This document shows positions 21,332-29,034 of a DNA stretch of 42,084 nucleotides, piece by piece. This stretch comes from Prochlorococcus sp. AG-402-C09. GTDB taxonomy: Bacteria; Cyanobacteriota; Cyanobacteriia; PCC-6307; Cyanobiaceae. The stretch lies in NCBI GenBank assembly GCA_003279565.1, contig QCHN01000011.1:1-42084 (forward strand). Direction: 5' to 3'. The position numbers and the translations under genes are program-made. Under the pieces are notes generated by a model. It was given only the letters and a program-made list of their open reading frames with translations, was not told the origin of the DNA and did not search any database. Position 1 is the first letter of the stretch. Each line of letters begins with the position of its first letter.

Positions 21332-23026
21332 TCATGAGGAACAGCTGTAATGGGAAATCCCACCGGCTCCAAAGAATTTCTTGGGCTTGAGTCTGTCGTA
21401 TTTTTTCTGTACCTCTAATGATTGTTCCTCGTAAGGTTTGTCTAAAACTGCTTGTAGTTCCATTATGAGACCATAGTCGCCTTTCTCTGCCATTTCGTAT
21501 GCTGGTGTGATGAGCCATTCCCTCCATGTGTATTTTGGATTAATGTGTTTCATTTTTGCTGATATTTCATTTTGATCACTGTTGTTAATTACGTGCTCCC
21601 GCCATCTTTGTAGCCAACTGATCCATTTGGTCTCAATCTCTTCTGAAATTGGTAGATAGAAACTATCTTTTAAGTCCTTAAGTTTTTTGGGGATACTTGA
21701 AAGTTTTCGGAAAAAGATTGTGTAGTCGACCTTTGTGTGAACCATGAGCTGCAGCATTTCATTTACTAGAGGTGCGTCATAGGTGACTAAGCCTAGTTTC
21801 TTTGTCCACATCTTCTCCATTTTCTGATTCATTACCGTAGTAAATCCATCGCGGATGATATCTAGCCTGTCCAGTGCCTTTGCGTTGCCGGTAATTAGAG
21901 GTCGAATCGCCCCCCAAAACATTTGATAATTGGCTTCGGCAGCAACTTGTTGGTTAAAGAACGAAAAATGTTCACCACCTCCTGTCCAAGGTTGGAATCT
22001 GGGATCGAATAGTTCGCAAAAACCGAATGGACCGTAATCGAGGGTAAAACCTCCTGCAGCGCAGTTGTCACTATTGAAATTGCCTTGGCAGTAGCCAATC
22101 CGCATCCAATTAGCTACTAATGATGTGAGTCGTTCTCGGAATGAATTTGCGAGCTCAACGACTTGGTCGCTAAAGCTAAGGGTCGGATCAATTTCCTCCT
22201 TGTAATTTCTTACGATTAAGTGCTTCACAATCATCTCGAGCTCTTTCATTGCATCTTGATGCTCATTGTTGCGTACTCGACGTGCAAAGAGTTCTATCTG
22301 ACCTACCCGTAAAAATGATGGCGCGACTCGTGTTGAGATTGCAGCTGGTGTTTCTACCAATATGTCTGGATCGATTGAATTGGAGTCTTTTGTATACCAA
22401 GGCCTGCGGACTGTTTCAGATTTAGAGACATATAGTGTGAGAGATCGTGATGTTGGTACTCCGAGTGATTGCATATATTCCTGTGCTAAAAACTCACGAA
22501 CGCTAGAACGAAGCACTGCGCGTCCATCAGCTCCTCTGCAGTATGGTGTTGGCCCTCCTCCTTTAAGTTGCATTTCCCATCTTTTGCCATTAAAAAGACC
22601 TTCAAATACAGAAATAGCTCTCCCATCTCCATAGCCGTTACCTGTCCCAAATGGACACTGCTGAGTATATTCAGTTCCATAGATAGATAGTGCGTAACCG
22701 GTAGCCCAACCAAATGGTCGCATCTGTGTTGTCGCAACACTTATGTCGCCGGAGAATAGACGACGAAAAAGCTCATCTAGAGCAAGTTCCTGACTCAAGC
22801 CTAACTCGTTAAATAATATTTTACTGTGAGCGATATATTCTGGCTTTGGAATTGCTGTTGGAGTGACAGGTACATAGTGACCAGAAAAGACCTCTCTTGT
22901 TAGGTGGTCGTCACCATCATCTGTTGCCTGAGGATCAGGTTCGAGAGAATCCAAGAATGAGTAGTCAGCTTGTTTTGCAAACTCAGAGAAAGTTCTAGTT
23001 GTCTGCCTAGCTTTAGTTATGCTCAT
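21332..23026 (-). CDS. selO: protein adenylyltransferase SelO (UPF0061/YdiU), 564 aa
   Basis: SelO is a pseudokinase-fold enzyme that transfers AMP from ATP to Ser, Thr or Tyr of target proteins and is linked to redox stress. Visible landmarks: [20 protein letters not shown] (about residues 151-170, the nucleotide loop with Lys 155), GNFNSDN (about 315-321) and LDYGPFGF (about 329-336), which carry the catalytic Asp and metal-binding Asn/Asp of the family. The C-terminus SCSS has Cys 562 at the place of the selenocysteine of eukaryotic SelO. Full length. GC is visibly higher than the neighbours (hand counts of four 60-base lines inside: 33, 42, 47 and 48%), so transfer is possible. It stands alone on the minus strand. 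Confidence 0.96.
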   Translation of the reverse strand: MSITKARQTTRTFSEFAKQADYSFLDSLEPDPQATDDGDDHLTREVFSGHYVPVTPTAIPKPEYIAHSKILFNELGLSQELALDELFRRLFSGDISVATTQMRPFGWATGYALSIYGTEYTQQCPFGTGNGYGDGRAISVFEGLFNGKRWEMQLKGGGPTPYCRGADGRAVLRSSVREFLAQEYMQSLGVPTSRSLTLYVSKSETVRRPWYTKDSNSIDPDILVETPAAISTRVAPSFLRVGQIELFARRVRNNEHQDAMKELEMIVKHLIVRNYKEEIDPTLSFSDQVVELANSFRERLTSLVANWMRIGYCQGNFNSDNCAAGGFTLDYGPFGFCELFDPRFQPWTGGGEHFSFFNQQVAAEANYQMFWGAIRPLITGNAKALDRLDIIRDGFTTVMNQKMEKMWTKKLGLVTYDAPLVNEMLQLMVHTKVDYTIFFRKLSSIPKKLKDLKDSFYLPISEEIETKWISWLQRWREHVINNSDQNEISAKMKHINPKYTWREWLITPAYEMAEKGDYGLIMELQAVLDKPYEEQSLEVQKKYDRLKPKKFFGAGGISHYSCSS

Positions 23027-23238
23027 TTAGATCTTTTTGTAGTTGGTTAAGTCTTTAATTTGATGATTCTTTCTTTTATATTTCTAGCATAGATTAGAAG
23101 CTTTAATGTTCTTAAAATCTGTTTTGTACTAGCCGATAAGTCTAAAAAATGGAGAGTAAAATATTTTAGATTCAGTTATATCGTTGGGAAAGTTTCAAGA
23201 CATAAAACTACAGGGCTAATTCAATTCCATATAAAAAG

Positions 23239-23490
23239 TTAATTCGTGTCAGCTACATTTTTAAAGAACTCACAATAAACCATTAAATCCGACTCTTTTT
23301 CTGTTTTGAGATTGAGGTCTGAAATTGCTTTGGCAGTTTCAATTCTGTAAGCATACCAATCAAGGCAAAGATTTCTTTGTCTTTGTGTCTCAGAGATTAC
23401 ATTTGGTTTTAAGGAACTGACTCGAGAAGTGTTCTTTGTACAGCCACTTATAAATACAGCAAATACAACAAGAGAAAGAAGGTGTTTCAT
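23239..23490 (-). CDS. two-Cys exported family, lipoprotein member, 83 aa
   Basis: MKHLLSLVVFAVFISGC is a lipoprotein signal with lipobox ISGC, acylated Cys 17. The mature part holds Cys 42 and Cys 73 separated by 30 residues, with an Ala, Leu-x-Leu pattern between and the second Cys in VYC. The same layout occurs at 38322-38534 and 40855-41094, which have ordinary signal peptides instead. The pair of Cys probably forms a disulfide in the periplasm. Family unnamed. Confidence 0.66.
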   Translation of the reverse strand: MKHLLSLVVFAVFISGCTKNTSRVSSLKPNVISETQRQRNLCLDWYAYRIETAKAISDLNLKTEKESDLMVYCEFFKNVADTN

Positions 23491-23497
23491 CTTTTAA

Positions 23498-23782
23498 TTA
23501 ACTTCGTAAGTAACTGGTGATGACGGTTGAATCATAAATGTGTCCAGCTTCCTCAATTAAAGGTCTTACTTCAGGATTGGAAAACATTGCGATTGATTTA
23601 CCTTCTTCAGCTTGCTCTATAACTACGGCACTACTTGAATCCTCTTTATTTATCCCTCTATAAAGACAAACAATTTTTTCTTCTTTCATAAGTTGTTTGT
23701 TTTCTTCACTGTCATATACCGCTGCCCATTGTTCAAACGGAACAGAAATCTTAAAGCTGAATACGGTTGTTTCTAGAGCCAC
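23498..23782 (-). CDS. DUF3764-like protein, 94 aa
   Basis: The frame begins with GTG at 23782 (MALETTVFSFKISVPFEQWA) and has no ATG that would keep the conserved start. The sequence LETTVFSFKISVPFEQW, KIVCLYRGINKED, VVIEQAEEG and GHIYDSTVITSYL matches my memory of the picocyanobacterial DUF3764 family, an alpha-beta barrel-like small protein. The GTG lies within the last codons of an upstream 27-codon frame (23773-23856), so translation may be coupled. It is followed 7 bases on by the lipoprotein at 23239-23490. Confidence 0.7.
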   Translation of the reverse strand: MALETTVFSFKISVPFEQWAAVYDSEENKQLMKEEKIVCLYRGINKEDSSSAVVIEQAEEGKSIAMFSNPEVRPLIEEAGHIYDSTVITSYLRS

Positions 23783-23856
23783 TGATTTTGATTAGATGAT
23801 TCTGAACCAAAAAGAGCATTGCATATTTTTGTATAAAATTCTGTCTCATTAATCAT
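23773..23856 (-). CDS. short upstream ORF, 27 aa
   Basis: MINETEFYTKICNALFGSES then NQNQWL. Its last ten bases overlap the GTG start of the DUF3764-like gene in another frame. It may be a coupling leader for that gene or a small gene in its own right. Confidence 0.35.
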   Translation of the reverse strand: MINETEFYTKICNALFGSESSNQNQWL

Positions 23857-23924
23857 ATCTTCAACCTCTCCTAACACAATTATGATTTTTTACTGTAATC
23901 ACTATTAATTTTCTAAATGACTGA

Positions 23925-24269
23925 TTATCTAAAAAGGCCTCCTTTTTTCTTTGGAGTCTTTGCCTGAAGCTGTTCTTCTACGACTAATCTTGCTTTCTTA
24001 TGAGCAATTTTAGATTCAACCATTGTTGTGATTGATATCAAAAATAAGCCTCCTATTCCAATTAATTGTTCGGCTTTTGTTGGCTCTGTATCACCATTTA
24101 AGATTGCTCCTAGAACGAACCAAGCTGTAGCTGCTCCTCCAGTTGCAAAGTAAGGAATCCAGCGACGTTGGTAAAGGTATCCAGCACCTAAGCCAGGAAG
24201 GAAATTTAATGTTGTAGCAACCCATCCACTGGATGCAGCAAGAATTTGTTCCTTAGAGGGGTTATCCAT
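23925..24269 (-). CDS. membrane protein, 114 aa
   Basis: From ATG 24269 (MDNPSKEQILAASSGW). Residues about 18-36 (TLNFLPGLGAGYLYQRRW, a glycine-rich part), 38-53 (YFATGGAATAWFVLGAI) and 66-82 (LIGIGGLFLISITTMVE) are hydrophobic, with a Lys-rich C-terminus. The glycine-rich LPGLGAGYLYQRRW block is like TM2-type membrane proteins. The upstream extension to 24287 is not needed. The next feature on the same strand upstream is the tRNA gene. Confidence 0.7.
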   Translation of the reverse strand: MDNPSKEQILAASSGWVATTLNFLPGLGAGYLYQRRWIPYFATGGAATAWFVLGAILNGDTEPTKAEQLIGIGGLFLISITTMVESKIAHKKARLVVEEQLQAKTPKKKGGLFR

Positions 24270-24376
24270 GTAAATCTCTAAAATCAAATTATGTCGATAT
24301 CAATTGTTTTCTGTGGACTGAACTTGCTGTTGTGAGTTACACCACACAATTAGAATTTAGTTTCGATTTTTTTCAA

Positions 24377-24447
24377 GCGGATGACCAGACTCGAACTGGC
24401 GACATTCACCTTGGGAAGCTGACGTTCTACCACTGAACTACACCCGC
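24377..24447 (-). tRNA. tRNA-Gly (anticodon CCC)
   Basis: A 71-base cloverleaf on the minus strand. The acceptor stem GCGGGTG pairs with CATCCGC (one G-U pair); the D arm holds GTTCAGTGGTAGAAC; the anticodon loop TTCCCAA gives CCC at 24413-24415; the variable loop is ATGTC; the T arm is GCCAG, TTCGAGT, CTGGT. CCA is not encoded. In the anticodon stem (TCAGC with GGTGA) the middle position is G opposite G, a mismatch. The UCC isoacceptor would need a shifted loop and is rejected. It decodes GGG. Confidence 0.93.
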
Positions 24448-24510
24448 AGATCTTTAAGTTAGCGAAGTTGAATGCCTACCCTATCTTTAGACACTTTCTG
24501 AGATGAGAGT

Positions 24511-24675
24511 CTAATCAGTTCTTTTAATGCCCATATTTCTGTTTTTGCAGTCTTTTACTATTTCTTTTTTGATCATCTCATAAAGCGCTAATTCTTCTGG
24601 ATCTTCAGAACCAAGTCCATACCCCATCGTTGCAGCAATATAAATTTTGTGTTGTCTATGAGAACTCAGACTCAT
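24511..24675 (-). CDS. small protein, 54 aa
   Basis: MSLSSHRQHKIYIAATMGYG, then an acidic turn (LGSEDPEE) and a basic helix (KEIVKDCKNRNMGIKRTD). Soluble, one Cys. It lies just upstream of the tRNA gene on the same strand (64 bases between). Family not recognised. Confidence 0.5.
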   Translation of the reverse strand: MSLSSHRQHKIYIAATMGYGLGSEDPEELALYEMIKKEIVKDCKNRNMGIKRTD

Positions 24676-24785
24676 TAGCTTTTAAACATTAATCAACGTA
24701 ATCGAATGAATCATCTTACGTAAGATGATAACTGCAAATGTAATTTTAAAAAATCATAGCGATCTTGAAGTTGATCAATATCTTA

Positions 24786-25382
24786 TTAAGCAGAAATGAT
24801 TTCTTTTTTTCTTGATCTCTTTAAAACTGCGTAAAAAGCTAAGACACTTATCGTTCCAGATGGACCTATAAATACATGCCATATTTGTTCACCTGAACTT
24901 GACAGTAGAATCCCAAAGAATGTAGTAAAGAATACTCCCGTGATGGGATAAATAAGAAAGACCCAATCTTTAAATCGTTTCCACCATTGCGATATAAGTA
25001 GAATACTTATTAATACCTGAATTAAAAGAGTTGTTGACTTGTCTAGTAACCAATAAGAAAAAACCGCGGCAATTATTAACAAAATATTGCTAGTTATGAT
25101 CGACTTGTTTTTAGCTACTGAAATTGTAAAGAACGATAATCCAATAGAAAGAAATGAATAAAACAGCCAATTATATATTGATGAGTGATCTACATATATC
25201 CAATCCGTAGTCGTATGATCGAACATCTCAAACATTGAAGCAAATCCTAGTGAGATAAAGGCAAAAGGTGGTAGCAGAGGAAATCTAATTTGCTTGAATC
25301 TGTTTATGGACTTAATTCCAATAAGGATAGGGATGAGAAATGCTTGTAGATGTGCTAATAACAATAATGATCTGAAGGTCAA
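24786..25382 (-). CDS. polytopic membrane protein, 198 aa
   Basis: About seven hydrophobic spans fill the sequence (for example LLLAHLQAFLIPILIGI, LFYSFLSIGLSFFTISVA, ILLIIAAVFSYWLL and LIQVLISILLIS). A His/Asp/Tyr-rich loop (FDHTTTDWIYVDHSSIYNW) lies between spans 2 and 3, and a basic end closes it. The frame is bounded directly upstream by TAA, so the start must be the TTG at 25382 (MTFRSLLLL). This layout, with His in a loop, resembles small integral membrane hydrolases of the ceramidase type, but no motif is conclusive. Unknown function. Confidence 0.68.
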   Translation of the reverse strand: MTFRSLLLLAHLQAFLIPILIGIKSINRFKQIRFPLLPPFAFISLGFASMFEMFDHTTTDWIYVDHSSIYNWLFYSFLSIGLSFFTISVAKNKSIITSNILLIIAAVFSYWLLDKSTTLLIQVLISILLISQWWKRFKDWVFLIYPITGVFFTTFFGILLSSSGEQIWHVFIGPSGTISVLAFYAVLKRSRKKEIISA

Positions 25383-25481
25383 TTAAGTTAATTTGGAGCT
25401 AATACGAAATTAGCAACTTTATTGAAATCTTCCTAATACAAGAACTAATATTTTTTAAAGAAACTTACCAATGATTGAAAC

Positions 25482-25549
25482 CGGGTTAGTTGTTTAACAG
25501 AGGAAACCCGAGGACGGACTAGGCGAATATTTGGACGTTGACCGCACAT
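25482..25549 (+). ncRNA. possible structured leader RNA
   Basis: CGGGTT (25482-25487) pairs with AACCCG (25505-25510), and inside it TGTTTAACA is a small palindrome. The following bases GAGGACGGACTAGG and GACCGCAC lie in an otherwise AT-rich gap 120 bases before the three coupled membrane peptides at 25628. GC content and pairing suggest a structured 5' leader. It loosely recalls the glutamine-sensing and downstream-peptide RNAs of marine cyanobacteria, but key conserved stretches differ, so no class is assigned. Confidence 0.3.
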
Positions 25550-25627
25550 TCAAAAAAATAATTAAAATGTATTTCTAAATTCAAGCTAATACTAAGATAA
25601 CAGCAACAAGTAAATCAGTAAGAAGAT

Positions 25628-25840
25628 ATGTTCTTAATTCCTCCAGACTTACTTTCAAGATTATTGGTTGTAATGGTGGCGACAGTTGTTGAGAAAATGA
25701 ATTTTTTTGCGGTTTTAGATCCTTTAATAAAAACCTTTATGCAAATTGCACTTTTCATTGGACCATTGAGTCTTGCTGGTTTGGTTTTGCTACTTAGGAA
25801 AATTGAAAAAGATCATCCAGAACGTATACGTTGGAAGTAA
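25628..25840 (+). CDS. membrane protein, 70 aa, first of a coupled triplet
   Basis: MFLIPPDLLSRLLVVMVATV is amphipathic to hydrophobic; a main span lies at residues about 37-58 (FMQIALFIGPLSLAGLVLLL), with a basic tail (RKIEKDHPERIRWK). Its TAA shares a base with the next ATG (TAATG). First of three small membrane proteins in one string. Unknown function. Confidence 0.64.
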   Translation: MFLIPPDLLSRLLVVMVATVVEKMNFFAVLDPLIKTFMQIALFIGPLSLAGLVLLLRKIEKDHPERIRWK

Positions 25841-26037
25841 TGAGAAAAGAAAATCAATTCAACTCCGATTCGAATTATCCAGAAAACTTTTGGCCGAAAA
25901 TATTAACTCTTCTCTGTATTGGGGCTTTTATTTATTGGGTAATGACTTCTCAAAATGCTGATAAAACTCTCGATCAATATCTTTTTGACCCAATTCTCAG
26001 ACTATTTGACAGAATAAAAATCAATGATTTTTCGTAA
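25840..26037 (+). CDS. single-span membrane protein, 65 aa, second of triplet
   Basis: Start taken at ATG 25840, overlapping the previous TAA. A polar N-terminus (MRKENQFNSDSNYPENFW) precedes one span at about residues 22-36 (ILTLLCIGAFIYWVM) and an acidic to basic tail. Its stop directly abuts the next ATG (26037/26038). Confidence 0.62.
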   Translation: MRKENQFNSDSNYPENFWPKILTLLCIGAFIYWVMTSQNADKTLDQYLFDPILRLFDRIKINDFS

Positions 26038-26220
26038 ATGATTAACAGACTTATTTCAAGTGAAAGATCCAAATGGATTTTTGTGATTGGTGTGGTTGCC
26101 ATTGGTGCAGGATTCACAGCAAAGAATGTGATCTCCTATCCAACTGAATGTATGAGCGAAGAAGTTGTACAAGACTTTGTTACACCTAAAGGAACTACAA
26201 GCAATTTCACCATTTTTTAG
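26038..26220 (+). CDS. single-span membrane protein, 60 aa, third of triplet
   Basis: MINRLISSERSKWIFVIGVV contains the start of a span (about residues 14-30, VIGVVAIGAGFTA). A C-terminal exposed part with one Cys (PTECMSEEVVQDFVTPKG) follows. It starts on the base after the previous stop. Spacing strongly supports coupled translation of three proteins that may act together. Confidence 0.62.
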   Translation: MINRLISSERSKWIFVIGVVAIGAGFTAKNVISYPTECMSEEVVQDFVTPKGTTSNFTIF

Positions 26221-26277
26221 TTTTTTTTCCCTCAATAAGTCAAAAAAGCCTCTACATTTGAAGAAAGAAATTTTAAA

Positions 26278-26562
26278 ATGTTTTTCTTTAACCCATTTTG
26301 GCCTTTAACAGCTTTAAGAATCGCTTCATTAAAAGCAACTTCAACATTACTTTTACTTCTTTTAATTAAATCAAACCTTCTTCGTTTGAAAGGTGGACTG
26401 ATAGGCGGACTCGTTGCACTTACACTTATTTCTGGATTAATTGTCTCATCAACAGTTGCTGGTGGAGCTGCTTACTACATTCTTCAAAATAAGAAATCAA
26501 ATGATGATGAAGTAAACATGTCTGACGATGATGTAATTAATGCTGAAGCAGTTTCAGCTTGA
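26278..26562 (+). CDS. membrane protein, 94 aa
   Basis: Two hydrophobic parts: about residues 8-31 (WPLTALRIASLKATSTLLLL) and about 39-68 (GGLIGGLVALTLISGLIVSS, then GGAAYYIL), with an acidic tail (DDEVNMSDDDVINAEAVSA). Gly-rich second span. It may continue the transcript of the triplet, 57 bases on. The first ATG at 26278 is used. Unknown function. Confidence 0.62.
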   Translation: MFFFNPFWPLTALRIASLKATSTLLLLLLIKSNLLRLKGGLIGGLVALTLISGLIVSSTVAGGAAYYILQNKKSNDDEVNMSDDDVINAEAVSA

Positions 26563-26707
26563 TTTCGTTTTGCAGTTACGTGCTAAAGATGGTTAATTGC
26601 TCATAATTTACTAATTGTTTTAAGCACCTCTCTAACAAATTGTCTTATGTGGTTTTTATTGTTCAACTGAATAATTATGAGAAATAAAAATTAGATTATC
26701 GAACTAG

Positions 26708-27508
26708 CTATTGGTTTATAAACAAATTTAGAATTTCATTTTTTAAATTGTCCATCGATTTAATAATCAGGTCTGCACCTGCTTTTCTCAACTCTGCCTC
26801 ATAACTTAGACGTTTCTCTCGACTTGAATCTACATGTAAATGTGGGGGGGCAATAGCGATACTGATAAATTTCTGATCAGGGATCTTAATTCGAGCATTT
26901 ATTACTGTTTTAACATCTGCAACAGTATCTCCAATATATGCAATTGGAGGGTTGGAAAGGCCTAAAGGATTTTTCGAAAGTTTAGAAGATAGTGAAATAA
27001 AACCTGTTGGATCAGGTTTTTCAGGCGCTTCACCCATTGCAATCAAGGGAGCATAGGATAAGCCAAGCCTCTGCTCTAAGACGAATTTCGCTGATGGTAA
27101 TTCAGCTCCACTTACGAAACCCCAACCAATTCTTCGCTGAGTTAATTCCTTAAAAAGTGTTTGATTGACTAATAAAGTTTCATCTTTAATAAAACCTGAC
27201 CATTCACTAGAGTCATGGTTTGGATCTCCACCAAAATAAAAGTTTTCAAAGCATTCAATTAATATTTTTCTAGACGGAGCTGAAAAAGAAAGATTGTTTG
27301 TTTGTACATGTCTATTAATCATTTCTAGGCTCAAATCCCAATCATTGTTCCAACAGCCTTCACTTTTTATAGAATCAATATCTTCTATCGAGGGTCTCCA
27401 CCCACAAAAATAATTTACAGTTTCTTGGATAGCCAATCGATAGCTGTTTGTTACGTCACGAATAACCCCATCTATATCAAATAAAATTAGGCCAATATTA
27501 TTCATCAT
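26708..27508 (-). CDS. HAD-superfamily hydrolase (subfamily IA-like), 266 aa
   Basis: HAD hydrolases use an Asp nucleophile to act mainly on phosphoesters. Start taken at ATG 27508 (MMNNIGLILFDIDGVIRDV). Motif I is DIDGV with Asp 11 and Asp 13; motif II is FVSGA with Ser 133; motif III is the Lys of EKPDP (Lys 164); motif IV is GDTVAD with Asp 194. A helical cap lies between motifs I and II (about residues 30-120), as in subfamily IA, and the layout fits the cyanobacterial/archaeal group I recall as TIGR01548. Substrate unknown; phosphatase or phosphoglycolate-type activity is possible. Codon use is like its neighbours. It follows the 50-aa membrane protein at 27535 by 26 bases. Confidence 0.9.
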   Translation of the reverse strand: MMNNIGLILFDIDGVIRDVTNSYRLAIQETVNYFCGWRPSIEDIDSIKSEGCWNNDWDLSLEMINRHVQTNNLSFSAPSRKILIECFENFYFGGDPNHDSSEWSGFIKDETLLVNQTLFKELTQRRIGWGFVSGAELPSAKFVLEQRLGLSYAPLIAMGEAPEKPDPTGFISLSSKLSKNPLGLSNPPIAYIGDTVADVKTVINARIKIPDQKFISIAIAPPHLHVDSSREKRLSYEAELRKAGADLIIKSMDNLKNEILNLFINQ

Positions 27509-27534
27509 TGAGCTTTTCTTATGATTAAATATGT

Positions 27535-27687
27535 TCAATGAAATTTATTGTTTAGTTGAAGCTTAAGTTCTAATTCACGATCTTTGAGACCTTTTTCATT
27601 TTTAATAATTCGATTACCGACCCAGGCAATTCCTATTCCAATGGTTGCGGGTATACCAATTAATGAAAATCTTGTAAGGCTTTGCAT
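27535..27687 (-). CDS. single-span membrane protein, 50 aa
   Basis: From ATG 27687: MQSLTRFSLIGIPATIGIGI, a span at about residues 8-23, then a basic charged tail (NRIIKNEKGLKDRELELKL). The frame is open upstream to a TTG at 27741. Located 26 bases before the HAD gene on the same strand, so co-transcribed and possibly a membrane tether for it (inference). Confidence 0.52.
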   Translation of the reverse strand: MQSLTRFSLIGIPATIGIGIAWVGNRIIKNEKGLKDRELELKLQLNNKFH

Positions 27688-27773
27688 TCTTTTTGCTAGA
27701 TAATAAAGAAGATTTGTTTGAGTCTTCTTTGAAGTTAACAAGCAATTTTAAAAATTAAAATATTAAGTGAATT

Positions 27774-27863
27774 TCAACTTGTTTTGGTTCTTCTTAAATC
27801 TCTCCATAAGCAGGCCATCAAATAGAAATAACCAGCCATTGCAATTATAAAAAATGATGTCAT
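27774..27863 (-). CDS. single-span membrane peptide, 29 aa, coupled
   Basis: MTSFFIIAMAGYFYLMACLW then RDLRRTKTS: one span with Phe, Met and Cys, and a basic end. Its ATG shares a base with the TGA of the MLTPYH gene (TGATG). The second MLTPYH copy (33871-34017) has no such partner and instead carries a longer tail. Confidence 0.55.
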   Translation of the reverse strand: MTSFFIIAMAGYFYLMACLWRDLRRTKTS

Positions 27864-27955
27864 CAGCTTTGCTCTGCAGTGGACATTTGAAAAATTGAAG
27901 CAGAACTAACTACTAAAAGTATTCCGAATAAAATTATGTGATATGGAGTAAGCAT
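27863..27955 (-). CDS. MLTPYH membrane peptide, 30 aa, copy 1
   Basis: MLTPYHIILFGILLVVSSAS then IFQMSTAEQS. It matches the N-terminal 25 residues of the 48-aa protein at 33871-34017 at 16 positions: MLTPYH, a span of Ile, Leu and Phe, then SASIF and MS. Both are preceded by a conserved 43-nt leader 44-47 bases upstream. A single-span membrane peptide with His 6 just before the span. Unknown function. Confidence 0.68.
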   Translation of the reverse strand: MLTPYHIILFGILLVVSSASIFQMSTAEQS

Positions 27956-28002
27956 GTTAAAAAAATAAAAATCCTGTTGAATCTAACCAACGAACTAAGT
28001 CG

Positions 28003-28045
28003 ATGTTGTAGTGCAATGCGAAGATTCTTGGGGTGGTTACACCAA
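28003..28045 (-). promoter_or_regulatory. conserved 43-nt leader, copy A, before MLTPYH
   Basis: On the minus strand this reads a GGTG, loop, CACC hairpin followed by a block with TTCGCATTGCRCTACAACAT, which is identical to copy B (34062-34104) except at the one R position. Overall 35 of 43 bases match. Differences are not concentrated at third codon positions, and one stem pair changes G-C to G-U, so RNA or DNA function is more likely than coding. It lies 47 bases before the MLTPYH start. Confidence 0.6.
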
Positions 28046-28091
28046 TATTTGAGAATATGAGCTAAAACCATATTGAATAAATTGGAATGTA

Positions 28092-28277
28092 ATGGTTAGT
28101 TTCCTTTTCTTAATACTAAAGCCAGTACTCTTTTTGATGTTGAAAAAATTTTTCAAGAAGCAAATGAAAGCTTTTATTATCAGTGCAATTGAGTGGCTAG
28201 TTCTTCAAACAGACAATGATTTAGACGATAAGATTCTTGCGAAGGTGAAAAGTGGAATGAAATTGGGTGTCGTTTGA
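28092..28277 (+). CDS. membrane-associated protein, 61 aa
   Basis: A hydrophobic start (MVSFLFLILKPVLFLMLKKF) is followed by Lys-rich and acidic helix parts (LQTDNDLDDKILAKVKSGMK). One span at about residues 3-18. The N-terminus is signal-like but has no cleavage site. Unknown function. Confidence 0.56.
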   Translation: MVSFLFLILKPVLFLMLKKFFKKQMKAFIISAIEWLVLQTDNDLDDKILAKVKSGMKLGVV

Positions 28278-28366
28278 TCAAATGCTTAAGCAAGTGGTAA
28301 ATGGATTTACAATATTGACTCCATGCAAAACACATTTATATTTTTGTTTTTAGGTGACTGTAAACT

Positions 28367-28579
28367 ATGACTGAAAAATGTGAAACGAATTGGTCACCCA
28401 CTGAAGATCAAATCGATAAGATCATTATTCCAGCAATGCAGGAAACTGCACAGCAATACGCTAAGTATGCTAGTGAACTCAAATGTCCTCCTGCATTTAT
28501 CGCACTAATGCTTCGAGATATTGCTGATACTTTTGAAGAAAATGCAATAATAGGAGACAAAGGTTGTGATTGTTGTTAA
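28367..28579 (+). CDS. LxCPxxFI microprotein, 70 aa, copy 1
   Basis: MTEKCETNWSPTEDQIDKII, then a helix with ELKCPPAFIALMLRDIADTF, ending CDCC. Core ELKCPPAFI, followed by a conserved helix, is like ELDCPDEFICDFLEVV of 29177-29392 and, without the Cys, EFSWSKDVIAKMLREL of 825-980. Five Cys in total, three in the last four residues, suggest metal binding (inference). Soluble. ATG start. Confidence 0.62.
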   Translation: MTEKCETNWSPTEDQIDKIIIPAMQETAQQYAKYASELKCPPAFIALMLRDIADTFEENAIIGDKGCDCC

Positions 28580-28662
28580 ACCACCTTCAATTCGTCTACC
28601 AATCAAAAGTCAGCAAGTTAACTATCCAGTTGTACCAATAAGGTATTTTGTTTGATACTTTT

Positions 28663-28869
28663 TTATTTGCCTATTAAGCACAAGTAACGAGGAATACCCG
28701 AACTTTTTGTGTACTGCTTGCCTTGTTCCTTGCATTGAGACATGTTTTTCATTTCTATTTTTTCTATTCCGTAAGTACTGTTTTGAAGGATCAACCAATA
28801 ACTTTCGGCTTGTGCATTCATAGCTGTCAAAAACATAGCCGATGACAAAAATAATAAATTGCGTTTCAT
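28663..28869 (-). CDS. exported small protein, 68 aa
   Basis: MKRNLLFLSSAMFLTAMNAQ ends with an AQA cleavage site at about residue 21, a signal peptide. The mature part, ESYWLILQNSTYGIEKIEMK, then MSQCKEQGKQY and a final YLCLIGK, has two Cys 19 residues apart. It resembles a small secreted domain with one disulfide. No named family. Confidence 0.66.
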   Translation of the reverse strand: MKRNLLFLSSAMFLTAMNAQAESYWLILQNSTYGIEKIEMKNMSQCKEQGKQYTKSSGIPRYLCLIGK

Positions 28870-28945
28870 AGATCTTCTACTAATGTCCTACTCTATCCAG
28901 AATTAATTCACGTTTTTGTAGGGATTTCCTCTTTCGTACCCGAAC

Positions 28946-28967
28946 TGGTTAGCCCTACCTGAACCGA
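28946..28967 (+). repeat. GGTTAGSCCTACC hairpin element, copy 2
   Basis: GGTTAGCCCTACC at 28947-28959 is followed by TGAACCG so that GGTT pairs with AACC. It is identical to copy 1 over 14 bases (GGTTAGCCCTACCT). It lies 75 bases before the MTA/NLP gene at 29035, the same position relative to the gene as copy 1. Confidence 0.5.
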
Positions 28968-29034
28968 CCTTTAGGGATAGATTATTCCTAGTTATATTCC
29001 CCATAATTGATTCAAATTTAAAAATATTTTAGCA

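Noticed and set aside
22362-22634. Plus-strand frame inside the SelO gene
   Set aside because: Shadow of a long, well-supported gene; no motif and a Ser/Pro/Arg-biased composition typical of an antisense frame. The minus-strand shadows at 21895-22098 and 22486-22740 are rejected for the same reason.
24377-24447. Integrated element using the tRNA-Gly gene as attachment site
   Set aside because: No second copy of the tRNA 3' end was seen in the window and no integrase or recombinase gene is present.
25482-25549. Assignment as a glutamine riboswitch (glnA) or downstream-peptide RNA
   Set aside because: GACGGACTAGG and GACCGCAC are only similar to the conserved stretches I remember; the expected AAGTAGG and GAAGGAACGC do not occur. 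Left as an unclassified structured leader.
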